From Rickettsia typhi (GTDB taxonomy: Bacteria; Pseudomonadota; Alphaproteobacteria; Rickettsiales; Deianiraeaceae): 20,698 nucleotides of DNA. The DNA is taken from positions 1-20,698 of the forward strand of contig CAMCTP010000009.1 in NCBI GenBank assembly GCA_945878495.1, in the 5' to 3' direction. A program made the position numbers and the translations under genes. Shown here piece after piece: positions 1 to 8,218 of this stretch. The first letter of the stretch is position 1. Each line of letters opens with the position of its first letter. The notes beneath the pieces are model-generated. The model was given only the letters and a program-made list of their open reading frames with translations. It had not been told where the DNA came from and did no database searches.

Positions 1-2
1 TT

Positions 3-215
3 CTTGGGGTTGATCGGGGTGAAATTACAAGTGATGGTAAGTTTTCATACACTGAAGTTGAGTGCCTTGGTGCTTGCTCGGAAGCTCCTGTGCTTCAGTT
101 AAATAACAAGGAATATTTTGTTAATCTTGATAAATCAAAGTTGTTAAAATTGATTAAATCTTTGGGAGATGGAGAGAATGCTGAAAATATTCAGCAAGCC
201 CTTGAAAAACTTTAA
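3..215 (+). CDS. nuoE: NADH-quinone oxidoreductase subunit E (NuoE), C-terminal part
   Basis: The frame starting at base 3 is open from the left edge to the TAA at 213-215 and gives 71 codons. It contains ECLGAC followed by a short hydrophobic strand (APVLQL), the typical C-terminal pair of 2Fe-2S cysteine ligands of the 24-kDa thioredoxin-like subunit of respiratory complex I. NuoE and NuoF form the NADH-input module, which carries electrons from FMN into the complex on the cytoplasmic side of the inner membrane. The first two cluster cysteines lie outside the window. The tail after ECLGAC (about 50 residues) is of ordinary length. dnaJ starts 33 bp downstream on the same strand. Confidence 0.85.
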   Translation, partial: LGVDRGEITSDGKFSYTEVECLGACSEAPVLQLNNKEYFVNLDKSKLLKLIKSLGDGENAENIQQALEKL

Positions 216-231
216 TTTTCCGTTATATAAT
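202..231 (+). promoter_or_regulatory. Candidate sigma70 promoter for dnaJ
   Basis: TTGAAA at 202-207 and a perfect TATAAT at 226-231 are separated by 18 bp and end 17 bp before the dnaJ start. The -35 element lies inside the last codons of nuoE. With the preceding C it reads CTTGAAA, which also resembles the -35 core of sigma32 heat-shock promoters, but the -10 element is of housekeeping type, not CCCCAT-like. The sequence match is seen directly; the function is inferred. Confidence 0.5.
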
Positions 232-248
232 AGTATATTATTTTTTTT

Positions 249-1379
249 ATGTCTGACGATTTTTACAAAACCCTTGGTGTTTCAAAAACTTCAACGCCAG
301 AAGAAATAAAATCAGCATATAAAAAAATGGCGATTAAGCATCATCCTGATCGCAATCAAGACAGCAAAGCGGCTGCTGAAAAAAAAATGAAAGAGATTAA
401 TGAAGCCTATGAAACCCTTCGTGATGAACAAAAAAGAGCGGCATACGATCGTTATGGCAAACAAGGTGGGCAGCAAGGAGGATTTGGCGGAGGTGGATCG
501 GGTTTTGGAGGCTCTGGGGGATTCGGTGGCTTTGAAGATATATTTAACGATATCAATGAAATGTTCGGCGGAGCTGGCGGAGGAAGAAAAAAGCAATCCA
601 GCAATGCTTCATCTCGTGGATCAGATCTTCGCTATACTTTAAAAATTTCACTTAAAGAAGCATTTTTGGGTGTAAAAAAGACGATTGAATTTGCAGCCCT
701 AGGTCATTGCGGTGACTGTAATGGAAAAGGCGGTGAAAGCTTGGTTACGTGTCGTGAATGCGATGGTACAGGCTCTATTCGATATCAACAGGGCTTTTTT
801 ATCGTTGAAAATACCTGTCATAAATGTAATGGTGTTGGTAGCGTTATTAAAAATCCATGTAAATCATGCAAGGGTGCTGGAAGAGTTCAGAAAAAATTTA
901 ACATTGAAGTTGATGTTCCTCGTGGTGTAAAAATGGAAGATGTAATAAAAATTGATGGAAAAGGAGAGGCTGGGTTGCGTGGCGGAAGGGCTGGCGATCT
1001 ATATGTTGCGATTAAAGTCGATCAACATGAAATTTTTACCAGAAATGGCAATGATTTGACTTGTGAAATACCGGTAAAATTTACAAAAGCAATACTCGGT
1101 GGTAAAATTGATGTGCCAACAATTGATGGAGATGTAATTCAACATAATATCTCATCTGGAGTTCAAAATGGAGAAAATGTTAAAATTTCAGGCAAGGGAA
1201 TGTATAAATACAACTCTACATCCCGAGGTGATTTGATTATAAAAATCAAAATTGAAACTCCGACAAATCTTTCTAGCGATCAAAAGAACATTATTCAAGA
1301 TTTTGAATCAGGCTTGAAAGATAACAATTCGCCAAATACAAACGGCTTTTTAAATCGCATTAAAAAGATCTTTGGGTAG
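249..1379 (+). CDS. dnaJ: Chaperone protein DnaJ (Hsp40)
   Basis: This is the co-chaperone that delivers unfolded clients to DnaK and stimulates its ATPase in the cytoplasm. All domains of a type I DnaJ are present in order: a J domain (about residues 5-70) with the essential HPD at 32-34, a Gly/Phe-rich linker (about 73-110), a zinc-binding region with four CxxCxGxG repeats (Cys pairs 154/157, 168/171, 190/193 and 204/207), and the two C-terminal substrate-binding beta domains. Its 376 residues are the normal length. The ATG is preceded by a run of eight T and no Shine-Dalgarno sequence. dnaK and grpE are not next to it; a complex I gene lies upstream and a lipoprotein gene 35 bp downstream. 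Nothing in the sequence suggests degradation. Confidence 0.97.
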   Translation: MSDDFYKTLGVSKTSTPEEIKSAYKKMAIKHHPDRNQDSKAAAEKKMKEINEAYETLRDEQKRAAYDRYGKQGGQQGGFGGGGSGFGGSGGFGGFEDIFNDINEMFGGAGGGRKKQSSNASSRGSDLRYTLKISLKEAFLGVKKTIEFAALGHCGDCNGKGGESLVTCRECDGTGSIRYQQGFFIVENTCHKCNGVGSVIKNPCKSCKGAGRVQKKFNIEVDVPRGVKMEDVIKIDGKGEAGLRGGRAGDLYVAIKVDQHEIFTRNGNDLTCEIPVKFTKAILGGKIDVPTIDGDVIQHNISSGVQNGENVKISGKGMYKYNSTSRGDLIIKIKIETPTNLSSDQKNIIQDFESGLKDNNSPNTNGFLNRIKKIFG

Positions 1380-1414
1380 GATATTCCAAGCCTAATACTC
1401 TATGTTAACAATTT

Positions 1415-1732
1415 ATGAAAGTAGTAAAGAGCGTTTTGTGTGTTGGCGTATTAACACTCGGGTTGACTTCATGTGGAGCACCTCACAACTTTATGAATGA
1501 CCAAGTTTGGCACCATTCATCAAAGCACTTCAAGTCTAGGGCAGAATTGAACACCGCCTATGAAACCGACAAACAGCAATGTGAAATCGAGTTGCAAGAA
1601 GTTTTGCCAGGCGTCTATGATCCAGCTTTTACAACAGGTTCATACGGCAAATGTCTAACAAACAAAGGTTGGGAATATGAAAGACCAATTTTTGGTGCTG
1701 CTCGTAGGATGAATTCTAAATTTCCAAAGTAG
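1415..1732 (+). CDS. Small putative outer- or inner-membrane lipoprotein
   Basis: The 105-residue product starts with a lysine, then a hydrophobic stretch and a good lipobox, LTSC, with Cys20 as the expected lipidation site, so the mature protein would be about 86 residues. The mature part is polar and holds two further cysteines (in KQQCEIEL and YGKCLTNKGW) that could pair in the periplasm. A C-terminal pattern of Cys, a few residues, then KGW or KGY is common in small proteobacterial lipoproteins of unknown function; I do not recognise a specific family. It follows dnaJ by 35 bp and may be transcribed with it. The next gene, feoB, converges from the other strand, and the 57 bp between them show no clear terminator hairpin. 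Confidence 0.75.
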   Translation: MKVVKSVLCVGVLTLGLTSCGAPHNFMNDQVWHHSSKHFKSRAELNTAYETDKQQCEIELQEVLPGVYDPAFTTGSYGKCLTNKGWEYERPIFGAARRMNSKFPK

Positions 1733-1789
1733 AAAAATATATCTATATAATACTAATTTATAAATAAACTTTTGGTTGATTATTTAAGA

Positions 1790-3637
1790 TTAAAACAGAA
1801 GATATAAGCTAACCCTATACGCCAAAAATGCAAAAATATAAGCAATTGCGGTGGTGGACAGCACAAGCGCAAGAGTTGCAAATTTATATTCCGACTCTTT
1901 CTTGAATGTTATCGTTGCTGATAAACAAGGTAGATAAAGCATAAAAAATACTATTAATGCAATGCATGATGCAATTGGCATGATTGCTTGTGAACGAGCT
2001 TCATCGCCATCCTCTTCTCCGATATTTGTATCATACAATATATTTATTGTTGATATTCCAACTTCTTTTCCTACTAATCCTGATAATATTACTGAATTTT
2101 CACGCCATGTAAATCCAAGAGGAGCGAATGCAAAGTCAAGACCATGGCTTACTTTTGCTAAAACAGAATTTGAAAGTCGGTCTTTTTCAAGAGACTTTAT
2201 TTCATTGGTATTGTTTGAACTTTGTGCTGCTTCGAATTTTGCGTTATAATCTGCTGATTTTGGATAATTTGATAAAACGAAAATTACGAATGAAAAGAAT
2301 GCGATTGTTGTACCGGCTTTTTTGATAAATCCAATGCTTTCTTTTTTGGCAATTCTAGCTATATTTTTGATGCTCGGAACTTTGTATTTTGGCATTTCTA
2401 TTACAAATGGCAGGCTTTTTTGATCCTTCATTTTCATTATTTTCCCAATTATACCGGCAACAACCAGTCCCAGAATTGTTGTTGTGAGGTAAATTCCCAG
2501 CATAATATAAGGTGCTATTTCCGCTGAAAACATCGCTGAAATTAACATTACGAAAAAAGTAAATTTTGCAGAACATGTCATAAATCCAATGGCGAACATT
2601 GCACCGAGTCTTTGTATTTTTGACGGCAGTATTCTTGCTGACATATAGGCCGGAATTGAACATCCAAACCCTGATATAAATGGTATAACCGCCTTGCCGC
2701 TTAGACCGAAAAATTTCATTATCGAGTCCATTAAAAAGGAAATTCTGACCATATATCCTGTGGTTTCGAGTATGTTAATAAATATAAATAATAACACTAT
2801 GCTTGGCATAAATTGTAGAACTCCGAAGCATCCCTGTAAAACTCCATTATTTAAAATGTTCGCAATTTCGTAGTTTGGAATTACCGCTGATATTAATGCT
2901 GTCAGGTGATTAAAAATCATTTCCAAGAACTGCTTTGCGTAATCCGAAATCGAAAATGTAGCCTTGAAAACCGCAAACATTACGAAAAAGAAAATTGGTA
3001 ATCCAATTATCCTATGTAGTAAAATCTTGTCTATTATCGAAGTCCGGTCGATGGTTTTTTTTGGCTTTGATACCTTTGAACATTTTTCGAAAATGCTAAA
3101 AATATTGTTGATTTCCTTGCCGGTATTTTGGCTTGTAAATATATCATTTAGAACATCTGACTGATTACAGCAAGAAAATGAATTGCAAGAATTTAGTCTG
3201 ATTATTGGGATTTGCAATAATTGTTTTAATTTTTCAATGTCAATTTCAAGTCCGTTTTTTAACGCTATGTCGTATGAATTTAGGCAAATTGCCATAGGTT
3301 TATTAAGTTTTAAATTTAATATTTCCTGCGTTAAAATTAGCTCTGATTGTATTTTTGTTGCATCAACGACATTTAATATAAAGTCGAATTTATCAACTTG
3401 TTCGAGAAATTTTACTACCTCCTCCTCATCCCTTCCAGAAGGTGAATTAATTGAATAAAGACCTGGTGAATCAATTAGCTCGACTATCTTGTTATCTATT
3501 GATGTTGCAACGCTTTGCATTTGAGTTGTTACACCGGCAAAATTTCCAACCTTTAATTTTGATCCCGCTAGGCAATTGACAAATGATGTTTTTCCAACAT
3601 TTGGGCGACCGATTATTAATATTTTTTTGTACTCCAT
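1790..3637 (-). CDS. feoB: Ferrous iron transport protein B (FeoB), short form
   Basis: This is the inner-membrane Fe(II) uptake permease with an N-terminal GTPase domain. G1 is GRPNVGKT (residues 10-17), G2 is the GVTT threonines (36-38), G3 is DSPG (56-59) and G4 is NSYD (120-123; NMxD is more usual). The rest, from about residue 205, is membrane-embedded, with the duplicated Gate-type halves; GFGCSIPA and PCLSA match the conserved small-residue and cysteine segments of FeoB cores. At 615 residues it is shorter than enterobacterial FeoB (about 770), because the linker after the G domain and the C-terminus are compact. The ATG lies 1 bp after the feoA stop, so the two are surely cotranscribed and probably translationally coupled. 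Confidence 0.95.
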   Translation of the reverse strand: MEYKKILIIGRPNVGKTSFVNCLAGSKLKVGNFAGVTTQMQSVATSIDNKIVELIDSPGLYSINSPSGRDEEEVVKFLEQVDKFDFILNVVDATKIQSELILTQEILNLKLNKPMAICLNSYDIALKNGLEIDIEKLKQLLQIPIIRLNSCNSFSCCNQSDVLNDIFTSQNTGKEINNIFSIFEKCSKVSKPKKTIDRTSIIDKILLHRIIGLPIFFFVMFAVFKATFSISDYAKQFLEMIFNHLTALISAVIPNYEIANILNNGVLQGCFGVLQFMPSIVLLFIFINILETTGYMVRISFLMDSIMKFFGLSGKAVIPFISGFGCSIPAYMSARILPSKIQRLGAMFAIGFMTCSAKFTFFVMLISAMFSAEIAPYIMLGIYLTTTILGLVVAGIIGKIMKMKDQKSLPFVIEMPKYKVPSIKNIARIAKKESIGFIKKAGTTIAFFSFVIFVLSNYPKSADYNAKFEAAQSSNNTNEIKSLEKDRLSNSVLAKVSHGLDFAFAPLGFTWRENSVILSGLVGKEVGISTINILYDTNIGEEDGDEARSQAIMPIASCIALIVFFMLYLPCLSATITFKKESEYKFATLALVLSTTAIAYIFAFLAYRVSLYLLF

Positions 3638-3638
3638 C

Positions 3639-3872
3639 CTACTTTAAAACCTCAACAAAAATGTACTTGGCAGAATCGCCTCTTAACATAAAGGAGGTTT
3701 CTCCAAGTTTTAATAAGATTTTAATTTTGAAAATCATTCCAAATAATCCACGGCTTTCTATTTTTAGAATTGATCCAGTGGTAATGCCATATAGTGTAAA
3801 TAAATCTTGATTTTTGGTAATTTCTATAACCCTGTACTGTATATTTTTCTTGGCACTGGCGAGGCTGATCAT
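3639..3872 (-). CDS. feoA: Ferrous iron transport protein A (FeoA)
   Basis: The 77-residue protein has the layout of FeoA, a small cytoplasmic SH3-like protein that assists FeoB. The pattern YGITTGSILKIESRG in the middle, followed by a strand of the form KILLKLGETSFMLRGDSAKYIFV, matches the FeoA fold, in which a Gly-rich turn precedes a barrel strand and an ALR-type segment (here MLRGDSAKYI). The identification rests on this pattern plus its position immediately upstream of feoB. No FeoC-like gene is seen. The promoter must lie in the 40 bp shared with the divergent lipB-nudix gene, or within that gene. Confidence 0.88.
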   Translation of the reverse strand: MISLASAKKNIQYRVIEITKNQDLFTLYGITTGSILKIESRGLFGMIFKIKILLKLGETSFMLRGDSAKYIFVEVLK

Positions 3873-3894
3873 TGCATATTAAATAATTTGTTTT

Positions 3895-3909
3895 ATTTTT
3901 TGAAAAAAT
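3895..3909. repeat. Short inverted repeat in the feoA/lipB divergent region
   Basis: A 15-bp perfect inverted repeat, seven A/T pairs around a central G (ATTTTTTGAAAAAAT), ends 3 bp before the lipB-nudix ATG in the 40-bp gap between two divergent genes. It does not match a Fur box or the Irr-type element well, and such palindromes are frequent in AT-rich DNA. Its position at a divergent promoter of an iron-uptake operon is the only reason to list it. Confidence 0.25.
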
Positions 3910-3912
3910 ACT

Positions 3913-4965
3913 ATGAAAGTAATAAACAATACAAACAAAATACTTAAGTTTCAAGAAGTTTTTTCTCGAATGCTTGACATGGTTTCTGGTGTAAAAAATG
4001 GTACCAATGATGAGATCCTGTGGCTTTTGCAACATAATGATGTTTTTACAATTGGAAAAAGCGGTACTGCGGCAGATATTATAGATAAAACAATTGATTA
4101 CGTCGAAACTGATAGAGGAGGGCAGATGACCTATCACGGTACTGGACAGATGATAGCTTATTCGATTCTTGATGTAAAAAAACACTTTAACAGCGATGTT
4201 AGAAAATACGTTACCTTTCTTCAAAAAACAATCGTTGATTCCTTGGGTTATTTTGGCATTGAGGCATTCGGTGATACCGACCTTATTGGCGTTTGGGTTG
4301 AAAAAAATGGCATAAAAAAGAAAATAGCATCCATGGGAATTAGAATTTCCGGTGGTATATCTTACCATGGAGTAGCGGTTAATATCTCTCCAGATCTTGA
4401 AAATTTTAAGAAAATCATACCATGTGGAATATCAGACTTTGGCGTTACATCTTGTCAAGATCTTGGCTTTGATGTTGATATTGAGAAATTCGCTGAAGTT
4501 TTCATCGAGAAATTCGCAGTTAATCTCATTCAATCCGATAAATTTGTTAGCCATGCAGCGATTTTTAATCAGCAACGCTTCCTTTACTGTCAAAAAAGAT
4601 CTGCATTACGCAAACATTTTCCATCTACATGGGAGCTTTGCGGTGGTAGTAGTGAAGATGGCGAATCTGCAAAGCAATCACTTGACCGTGAAATTCCGGA
4701 AGAAATCAATATATCCAAATGGAAGAATTTTGGAGTCATATATTTCACGGAATGCTCGGTTGATGGTGTGAAAAAAGTTTATATTGTTTTCTGGTTAAAA
4801 ATAACCGATTGGCGTGGCTTTAAACTTGAAGATGGCAAGGCTGTTGATCATAAATTCATCAATGTCGATGAAATTAACATTTTATCGGAAAATACTGTTG
4901 CATTTAATGCTGCAAAGACTGCGTTTGAAATTTGCCACGATTTGATGTTAAATTCGGATAGATAA
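3913..4965 (+). CDS. lipB: LipB octanoyltransferase fused to a C-terminal Nudix hydrolase domain
   Basis: Residues 1 to about 210 form lipoate-protein ligase B, which moves octanoyl from acyl-ACP to the lipoyl domains of pyruvate and 2-oxoglutarate dehydrogenases. The signature RGGQMTYHGTGQ is at 68-79, the conserved lysine at 137 in KIASMG, SYHG at 160-162, and the catalytic cysteine at 171 in IIPCGI. LipB normally ends near here. Residues about 212-345 add a second domain with a Nudix box: G245, E251, then REIPEE at 259-264, so the metal-binding glutamates and the arginine are all present. The box glycine is replaced by Asn266. The fusion is in one open frame with no sign of a frameshift. 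The substrate of the Nudix part cannot be told from sequence; removal of damaged nucleotides or of a CoA or nucleotide derivative are both possible. pdhB, whose complex needs lipoylation, is elsewhere in the window. Confidence 0.9.
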   Translation: MKVINNTNKILKFQEVFSRMLDMVSGVKNGTNDEILWLLQHNDVFTIGKSGTAADIIDKTIDYVETDRGGQMTYHGTGQMIAYSILDVKKHFNSDVRKYVTFLQKTIVDSLGYFGIEAFGDTDLIGVWVEKNGIKKKIASMGIRISGGISYHGVAVNISPDLENFKKIIPCGISDFGVTSCQDLGFDVDIEKFAEVFIEKFAVNLIQSDKFVSHAAIFNQQRFLYCQKRSALRKHFPSTWELCGGSSEDGESAKQSLDREIPEEINISKWKNFGVIYFTECSVDGVKKVYIVFWLKITDWRGFKLEDGKAVDHKFINVDEINILSENTVAFNAAKTAFEICHDLMLNSDR

Positions 4966-4987
4966 GATTTTGTATGATGATTTTTTA

Positions 4988-5015
4988 TTGACATTAAATA
5001 ACGCTGATTTATTGT
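4988..5015 (+). promoter_or_regulatory. Candidate sigma70 promoter for the 898-residue protein gene
   Basis: A perfect TTGACA at 4988-4993 is followed after 16 bp by TATTGT (5010-5015), a four-of-six match to the -10 consensus, ending 21 bp before the ATG at 5037. It is the only TTGACA in the 71-bp gap after the lipB-nudix gene. The match is seen; the activity is inferred. Confidence 0.42.
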
Positions 5016-5036
5016 TGGCGGTAAAATTAAATAAAA

Positions 5037-7733
5037 ATGCTTAAGTTAAAGCGTTCAAAGTCTCAAATAATAGACAATAATACGATTCTAAATTCTTTGA
5101 ATGAATTTGCTCCTAAGACACGTGAATCAATTAAGCCAATAGAATCGCTGAATAGAAATGCGTATTATCCAAGAAGAAGCCGATCATCCTTCACGCTTTC
5201 AAAGTTAGGGTATAAACCTTATATTGACTATGATCAAAATTTAACATTTGAAAATGCTATAGATCAAATATTTGAAGGTCTTAACCAAGCTGATATAGAT
5301 GCAATTAAAAATCACGATAAATGGAATGAAAATGTTTCAGATGTAGGTTTACCAAAAGTAAAATGTTTGCAAAATCTACAAATACTTGCATCGATAATAC
5401 AAAAGAAAAAAGCCAATAGCCCAGAAAGCACAAAAGCAATACAAGAAGGCGTTATGAGTAATGTTCAGGACTTTTTACAAGGTGATGGATGCTACGCTAA
5501 TTTAGTAGCAAGACTTGAATCTTATCGGATAACGAATTTGGAAAGTCTGGTTATCAGCAATGCATTATATCAATATATACTTGCATCAGGAGGTCTCTTA
5601 ACGCATTTTCATGATTACCCTCTTTCACATTATACACAATACCCATTAAAGAAATCTCCTATTAACTCTAGAGCAAATAATAATATCACTGTACGCGAGA
5701 GGGATCCTCGTGATATACCAAACCATGATGTAAAATATTTTGATGAATACATTGAGTTTATGCATAAATCAATGAAAAGCATTGCAAGCGGTGTAACTTC
5801 TGAAGAAATGAAGGATTTTATACTTAAAAATCTAGCTACAAAATTAGGCTATCAAGATGTACAGTATTATAAATCGCTAGAGCCTGACTCTGATATAAAA
5901 GATCTTGTTGAGCAATACGATAAAGATTTAGAAAAATATCATAAAAGTTTTAATGAAGTTTTTGAGCCTAAAATTTCTGATGATTCTGAAAACGATAAAG
6001 ACATTCTTGAATTTATAAAAGAAGCTATTGCAATCTTTGACCAGAAGAAAAATATGCTTTTACGACAGGAAAAGCCAGAGCCATTAATTGAAAATTTCCT
6101 GAACGAAGCATATCTTTTAGATCTTGTTGAGACTGATCCTCGGTTGAGTGCTAACGAAAACAGTGAGGAAAGAGATGTATTGAAAAACAAGATAAACGCA
6201 AAAAATCTTGATTTTGTAAAAATAATATCCGAATATTCGCAATATAAAATTTCTAAAACGAAGCCAGATATTAGATTGATCTGTGAGCAAAATGATAAGG
6301 GAGATTTAAAAGCTAATGCAGTAAAATATATCGCAGACCGTGAAAAGTTTAAAGGAAGGCAAATAGCAGAAACAGAAGAAGTTTTGAAGAATTTGGCAGA
6401 AAATGGATATCTTGATGATATTTCAAATGATCAAGAGAAGGAGAATGGAGTAATAAACTATATTCCAAGCAAAAAGTTACTTAATTGCGTTCTTAATCCT
6501 GACAAATCATCAAAAGATATCAATGACTATGTTAATGCTTTTATTCCAACTCTTCATCTTTTTGATAAAAAATCACGCGATCAACAAGAGGAAAATAATA
6601 CGCTTTTGAATAATGTTAATTTTCAACCACCGGAACGAAGAATCGGAGATAGAGATCGTGAGATTCTTACTGCTTTTTTTGTAAGTCTTGCGTTTATATT
6701 TGCTGGACTTCTGATTGGCAGTATTACAGCTTCTTTTTCATCTCTTATCGTATCCATTTGCTTTGGCCTAGGTGCCATTAGTTTAGCTACAACTGTATTC
6801 GTTGGAGTTAAAACTTTTCTAAAAAATCGAAGTAATAATGAATGTAATTTACTATCTAAAGATACTTGTGATAGGTTGAAAAATCAGATAAAAGAAAAAC
6901 TTAAATCAGTTAAAGATTTAGCGCGTCTTGTTAAGAATGAAAAAGACTGGAATGAATTTATCGAACCAAGTCTAGAGCTTAAGGGTAAGATAAAGGAAAT
7001 TGAGAGATTGTATAATATTATTAACATAGATGATTTATATAATAAGAATATACAATCTATCAGACAAAGCTTGATTAATAGATTCGTAATTAATGATATG
7101 GTGGAGTACAGAATGCGACATCCTATTCAACCTAATAACAAAGTACCTTTGGATAATTTAGATCCAAGCGTTAATGATATTAATGAGGATAGAAATTTAG
7201 ACTCTACAGGGAAGGGTGGCTTGGTTCAAAAATATGAAAAAACCCTAAGTCACAATATTTTATCTGACATTGTGGTTGAAGATTTTGATGCAACTAAAAA
7301 TCCATCCAGTCAAAGAACTATACAATCGGCAAAATCATCACTGCGTAATAATGAAACTGTTGCTAATTTAAATTTAAATGATGCTGAGAAATTACCGCAT
7401 GAGATTAAAATACCTGGGAATAAAAACATTTATGAAAGACTTGCAAAAAATAATCCTCAAGTAAAAGTGCAAAATTATATTCTTAGTGAAAAACAGAGAT
7501 CTCTTACTCAAATGTATGGCGATCAAAAAACCTCTCCTCTTGCTCAATATCGTGATCTTATGGATCTAAATGGAAACAAATCCGAGGTAAAAACTTTAAA
7601 TGATCTGCAAACTTTTCAAGGTAAGGTGAAAAAAATCAACGCCACTTTCGTAAATCAACGCCACTTTCGTAATTCAGAAATAAATTATGCAAATCATGAA
7701 ATAGCAGCTAAACCTCACGTTTATGAATTTTAA
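5037..7733 (+). CDS. Large unrecognised protein with a central two-helix membrane hairpin
   Basis: I do not recognise this 898-residue protein. There is no signal peptide. The first 540 residues are hydrophilic and rich in Lys, Asp, Asn and Glu, with probable helical stretches. Residues about 543-595 form one bilobed hydrophobic block: two membrane helices separated by a short Ser/Thr turn (SITASFSS). The remaining 300 residues are again charged, with a helical, perhaps coiled-coil, part at about 610-690. A long soluble protein with a single hairpin of this kind is common among secreted effectors that enter host membranes (Inc proteins of Chlamydia have such a bilobed block), but an ordinary inner-membrane protein is equally compatible. 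The last 26 residues arise from a frame change caused by a 19-bp duplication, and the end overlaps the convergent DciA-like gene by 26 bp. The ATG has no Shine-Dalgarno sequence. Confidence 0.85.
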   Translation: MLKLKRSKSQIIDNNTILNSLNEFAPKTRESIKPIESLNRNAYYPRRSRSSFTLSKLGYKPYIDYDQNLTFENAIDQIFEGLNQADIDAIKNHDKWNENVSDVGLPKVKCLQNLQILASIIQKKKANSPESTKAIQEGVMSNVQDFLQGDGCYANLVARLESYRITNLESLVISNALYQYILASGGLLTHFHDYPLSHYTQYPLKKSPINSRANNNITVRERDPRDIPNHDVKYFDEYIEFMHKSMKSIASGVTSEEMKDFILKNLATKLGYQDVQYYKSLEPDSDIKDLVEQYDKDLEKYHKSFNEVFEPKISDDSENDKDILEFIKEAIAIFDQKKNMLLRQEKPEPLIENFLNEAYLLDLVETDPRLSANENSEERDVLKNKINAKNLDFVKIISEYSQYKISKTKPDIRLICEQNDKGDLKANAVKYIADREKFKGRQIAETEEVLKNLAENGYLDDISNDQEKENGVINYIPSKKLLNCVLNPDKSSKDINDYVNAFIPTLHLFDKKSRDQQEENNTLLNNVNFQPPERRIGDRDREILTAFFVSLAFIFAGLLIGSITASFSSLIVSICFGLGAISLATTVFVGVKTFLKNRSNNECNLLSKDTCDRLKNQIKEKLKSVKDLARLVKNEKDWNEFIEPSLELKGKIKEIERLYNIINIDDLYNKNIQSIRQSLINRFVINDMVEYRMRHPIQPNNKVPLDNLDPSVNDINEDRNLDSTGKGGLVQKYEKTLSHNILSDIVVEDFDATKNPSSQRTIQSAKSSLRNNETVANLNLNDAEKLPHEIKIPGNKNIYERLAKNNPQVKVQNYILSEKQRSLTQMYGDQKTSPLAQYRDLMDLNGNKSEVKTLNDLQTFQGKVKKINATFVNQRHFRNSEINYANHEIAAKPHVYEF
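7633..7670 (+). repeat. Perfect 19-bp tandem duplication inside the 898-residue gene
   Basis: AAATCAACGCCACTTTCGT occurs twice without a gap (7633-7651 and 7652-7670), 19 of 19 identical. Because 19 is not a multiple of three, the second copy is read in another frame (INATFV, then NQRHFR). With one copy only, the gene would read ...NATFVIQK and stop at the TAA now at 7681-7683. Confidence 0.97.
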
Positions 7734-8055
7734 TCTTGCATGGAGATGTTAAGATCTCCTGACATTTATCAATTATTGACTCTTCCATCATTTTCCAAAC
7801 ACTCCAAGCCCCTAAATCCAGCACCTTGACGTGTATTGTGTACTCATTTTTAATATTACATTTCGTTATTTTAATTGGCTTTACACTATCGGCTATGTCT
7901 TTATCGCCAACGATATTTCGCCAATCTTTTAATATTGATATATTTGAAAATCCAACTTTTTTGGCACAATTTTCAAAAACCTTGTTTGTAAAAAGCCCTA
8001 TCTTTATTCCAGAACGCAGCGGCTTTGTTTTGATGATTTGATTCTGTGGGTTCAT
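7708..8055 (-). CDS. DUF721 / DciA-like protein
   Basis: The 115-residue protein has the DUF721 layout: a basic N-terminus, then W45-RNIVG followed by an acidic stretch and SVKPIKI, then a short-strand region ending in LGAWSVWKMMEESII. This matches the WxxIVGxxLAxxxxP and L-V-V-x-W-A-x-x-L motifs of the family. DciA, the studied member, interacts with the replicative helicase DnaB and helps load it in most bacteria lacking DnaC or DnaI; whether this divergent copy does so is inference. Length is typical of alphaproteobacterial members. TATAAT lies only 6 bp upstream of the ATG (complement of 8062-8067), which would give a very short or absent leader. Its 3' end overlaps the convergent 898-residue gene. 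Confidence 0.68.
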   Translation of the reverse strand: MNPQNQIIKTKPLRSGIKIGLFTNKVFENCAKKVGFSNISILKDWRNIVGDKDIADSVKPIKITKCNIKNEYTIHVKVLDLGAWSVWKMMEESIIDKCQEILTSPCKIKIHKREV

Positions 8056-8218
8056 ATTATTATAGCATTAAGGCTTTTATGGTAAAATATTAATTTCATA
8101 GCAATATTGGGTGATTAAATTACGTATATTTTGATTATTGTCAAGTGATAATATTTCGTGCCATGACTTAATAAATACCTTTTCTAGGCCAACATAGTAT
8201 AGTTAAAAATGATAACTT

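Noticed and set aside
3721..4368. 215-codon frame on - antisense to lipB and running into feoA
   Set aside because: Both genes on this stretch are identified by catalytic or family motifs in other frames; the composition (Cys, Tyr, Phe and Asn rich) is that of an antisense reading.
8116..8144. TTGACA on - upstream of the murA terminal region, considered as a promoter for a hidden transcript
   Set aside because: No acceptable -10 element is found at 16-18 bp, and the DNA downstream on that strand has no ORF.
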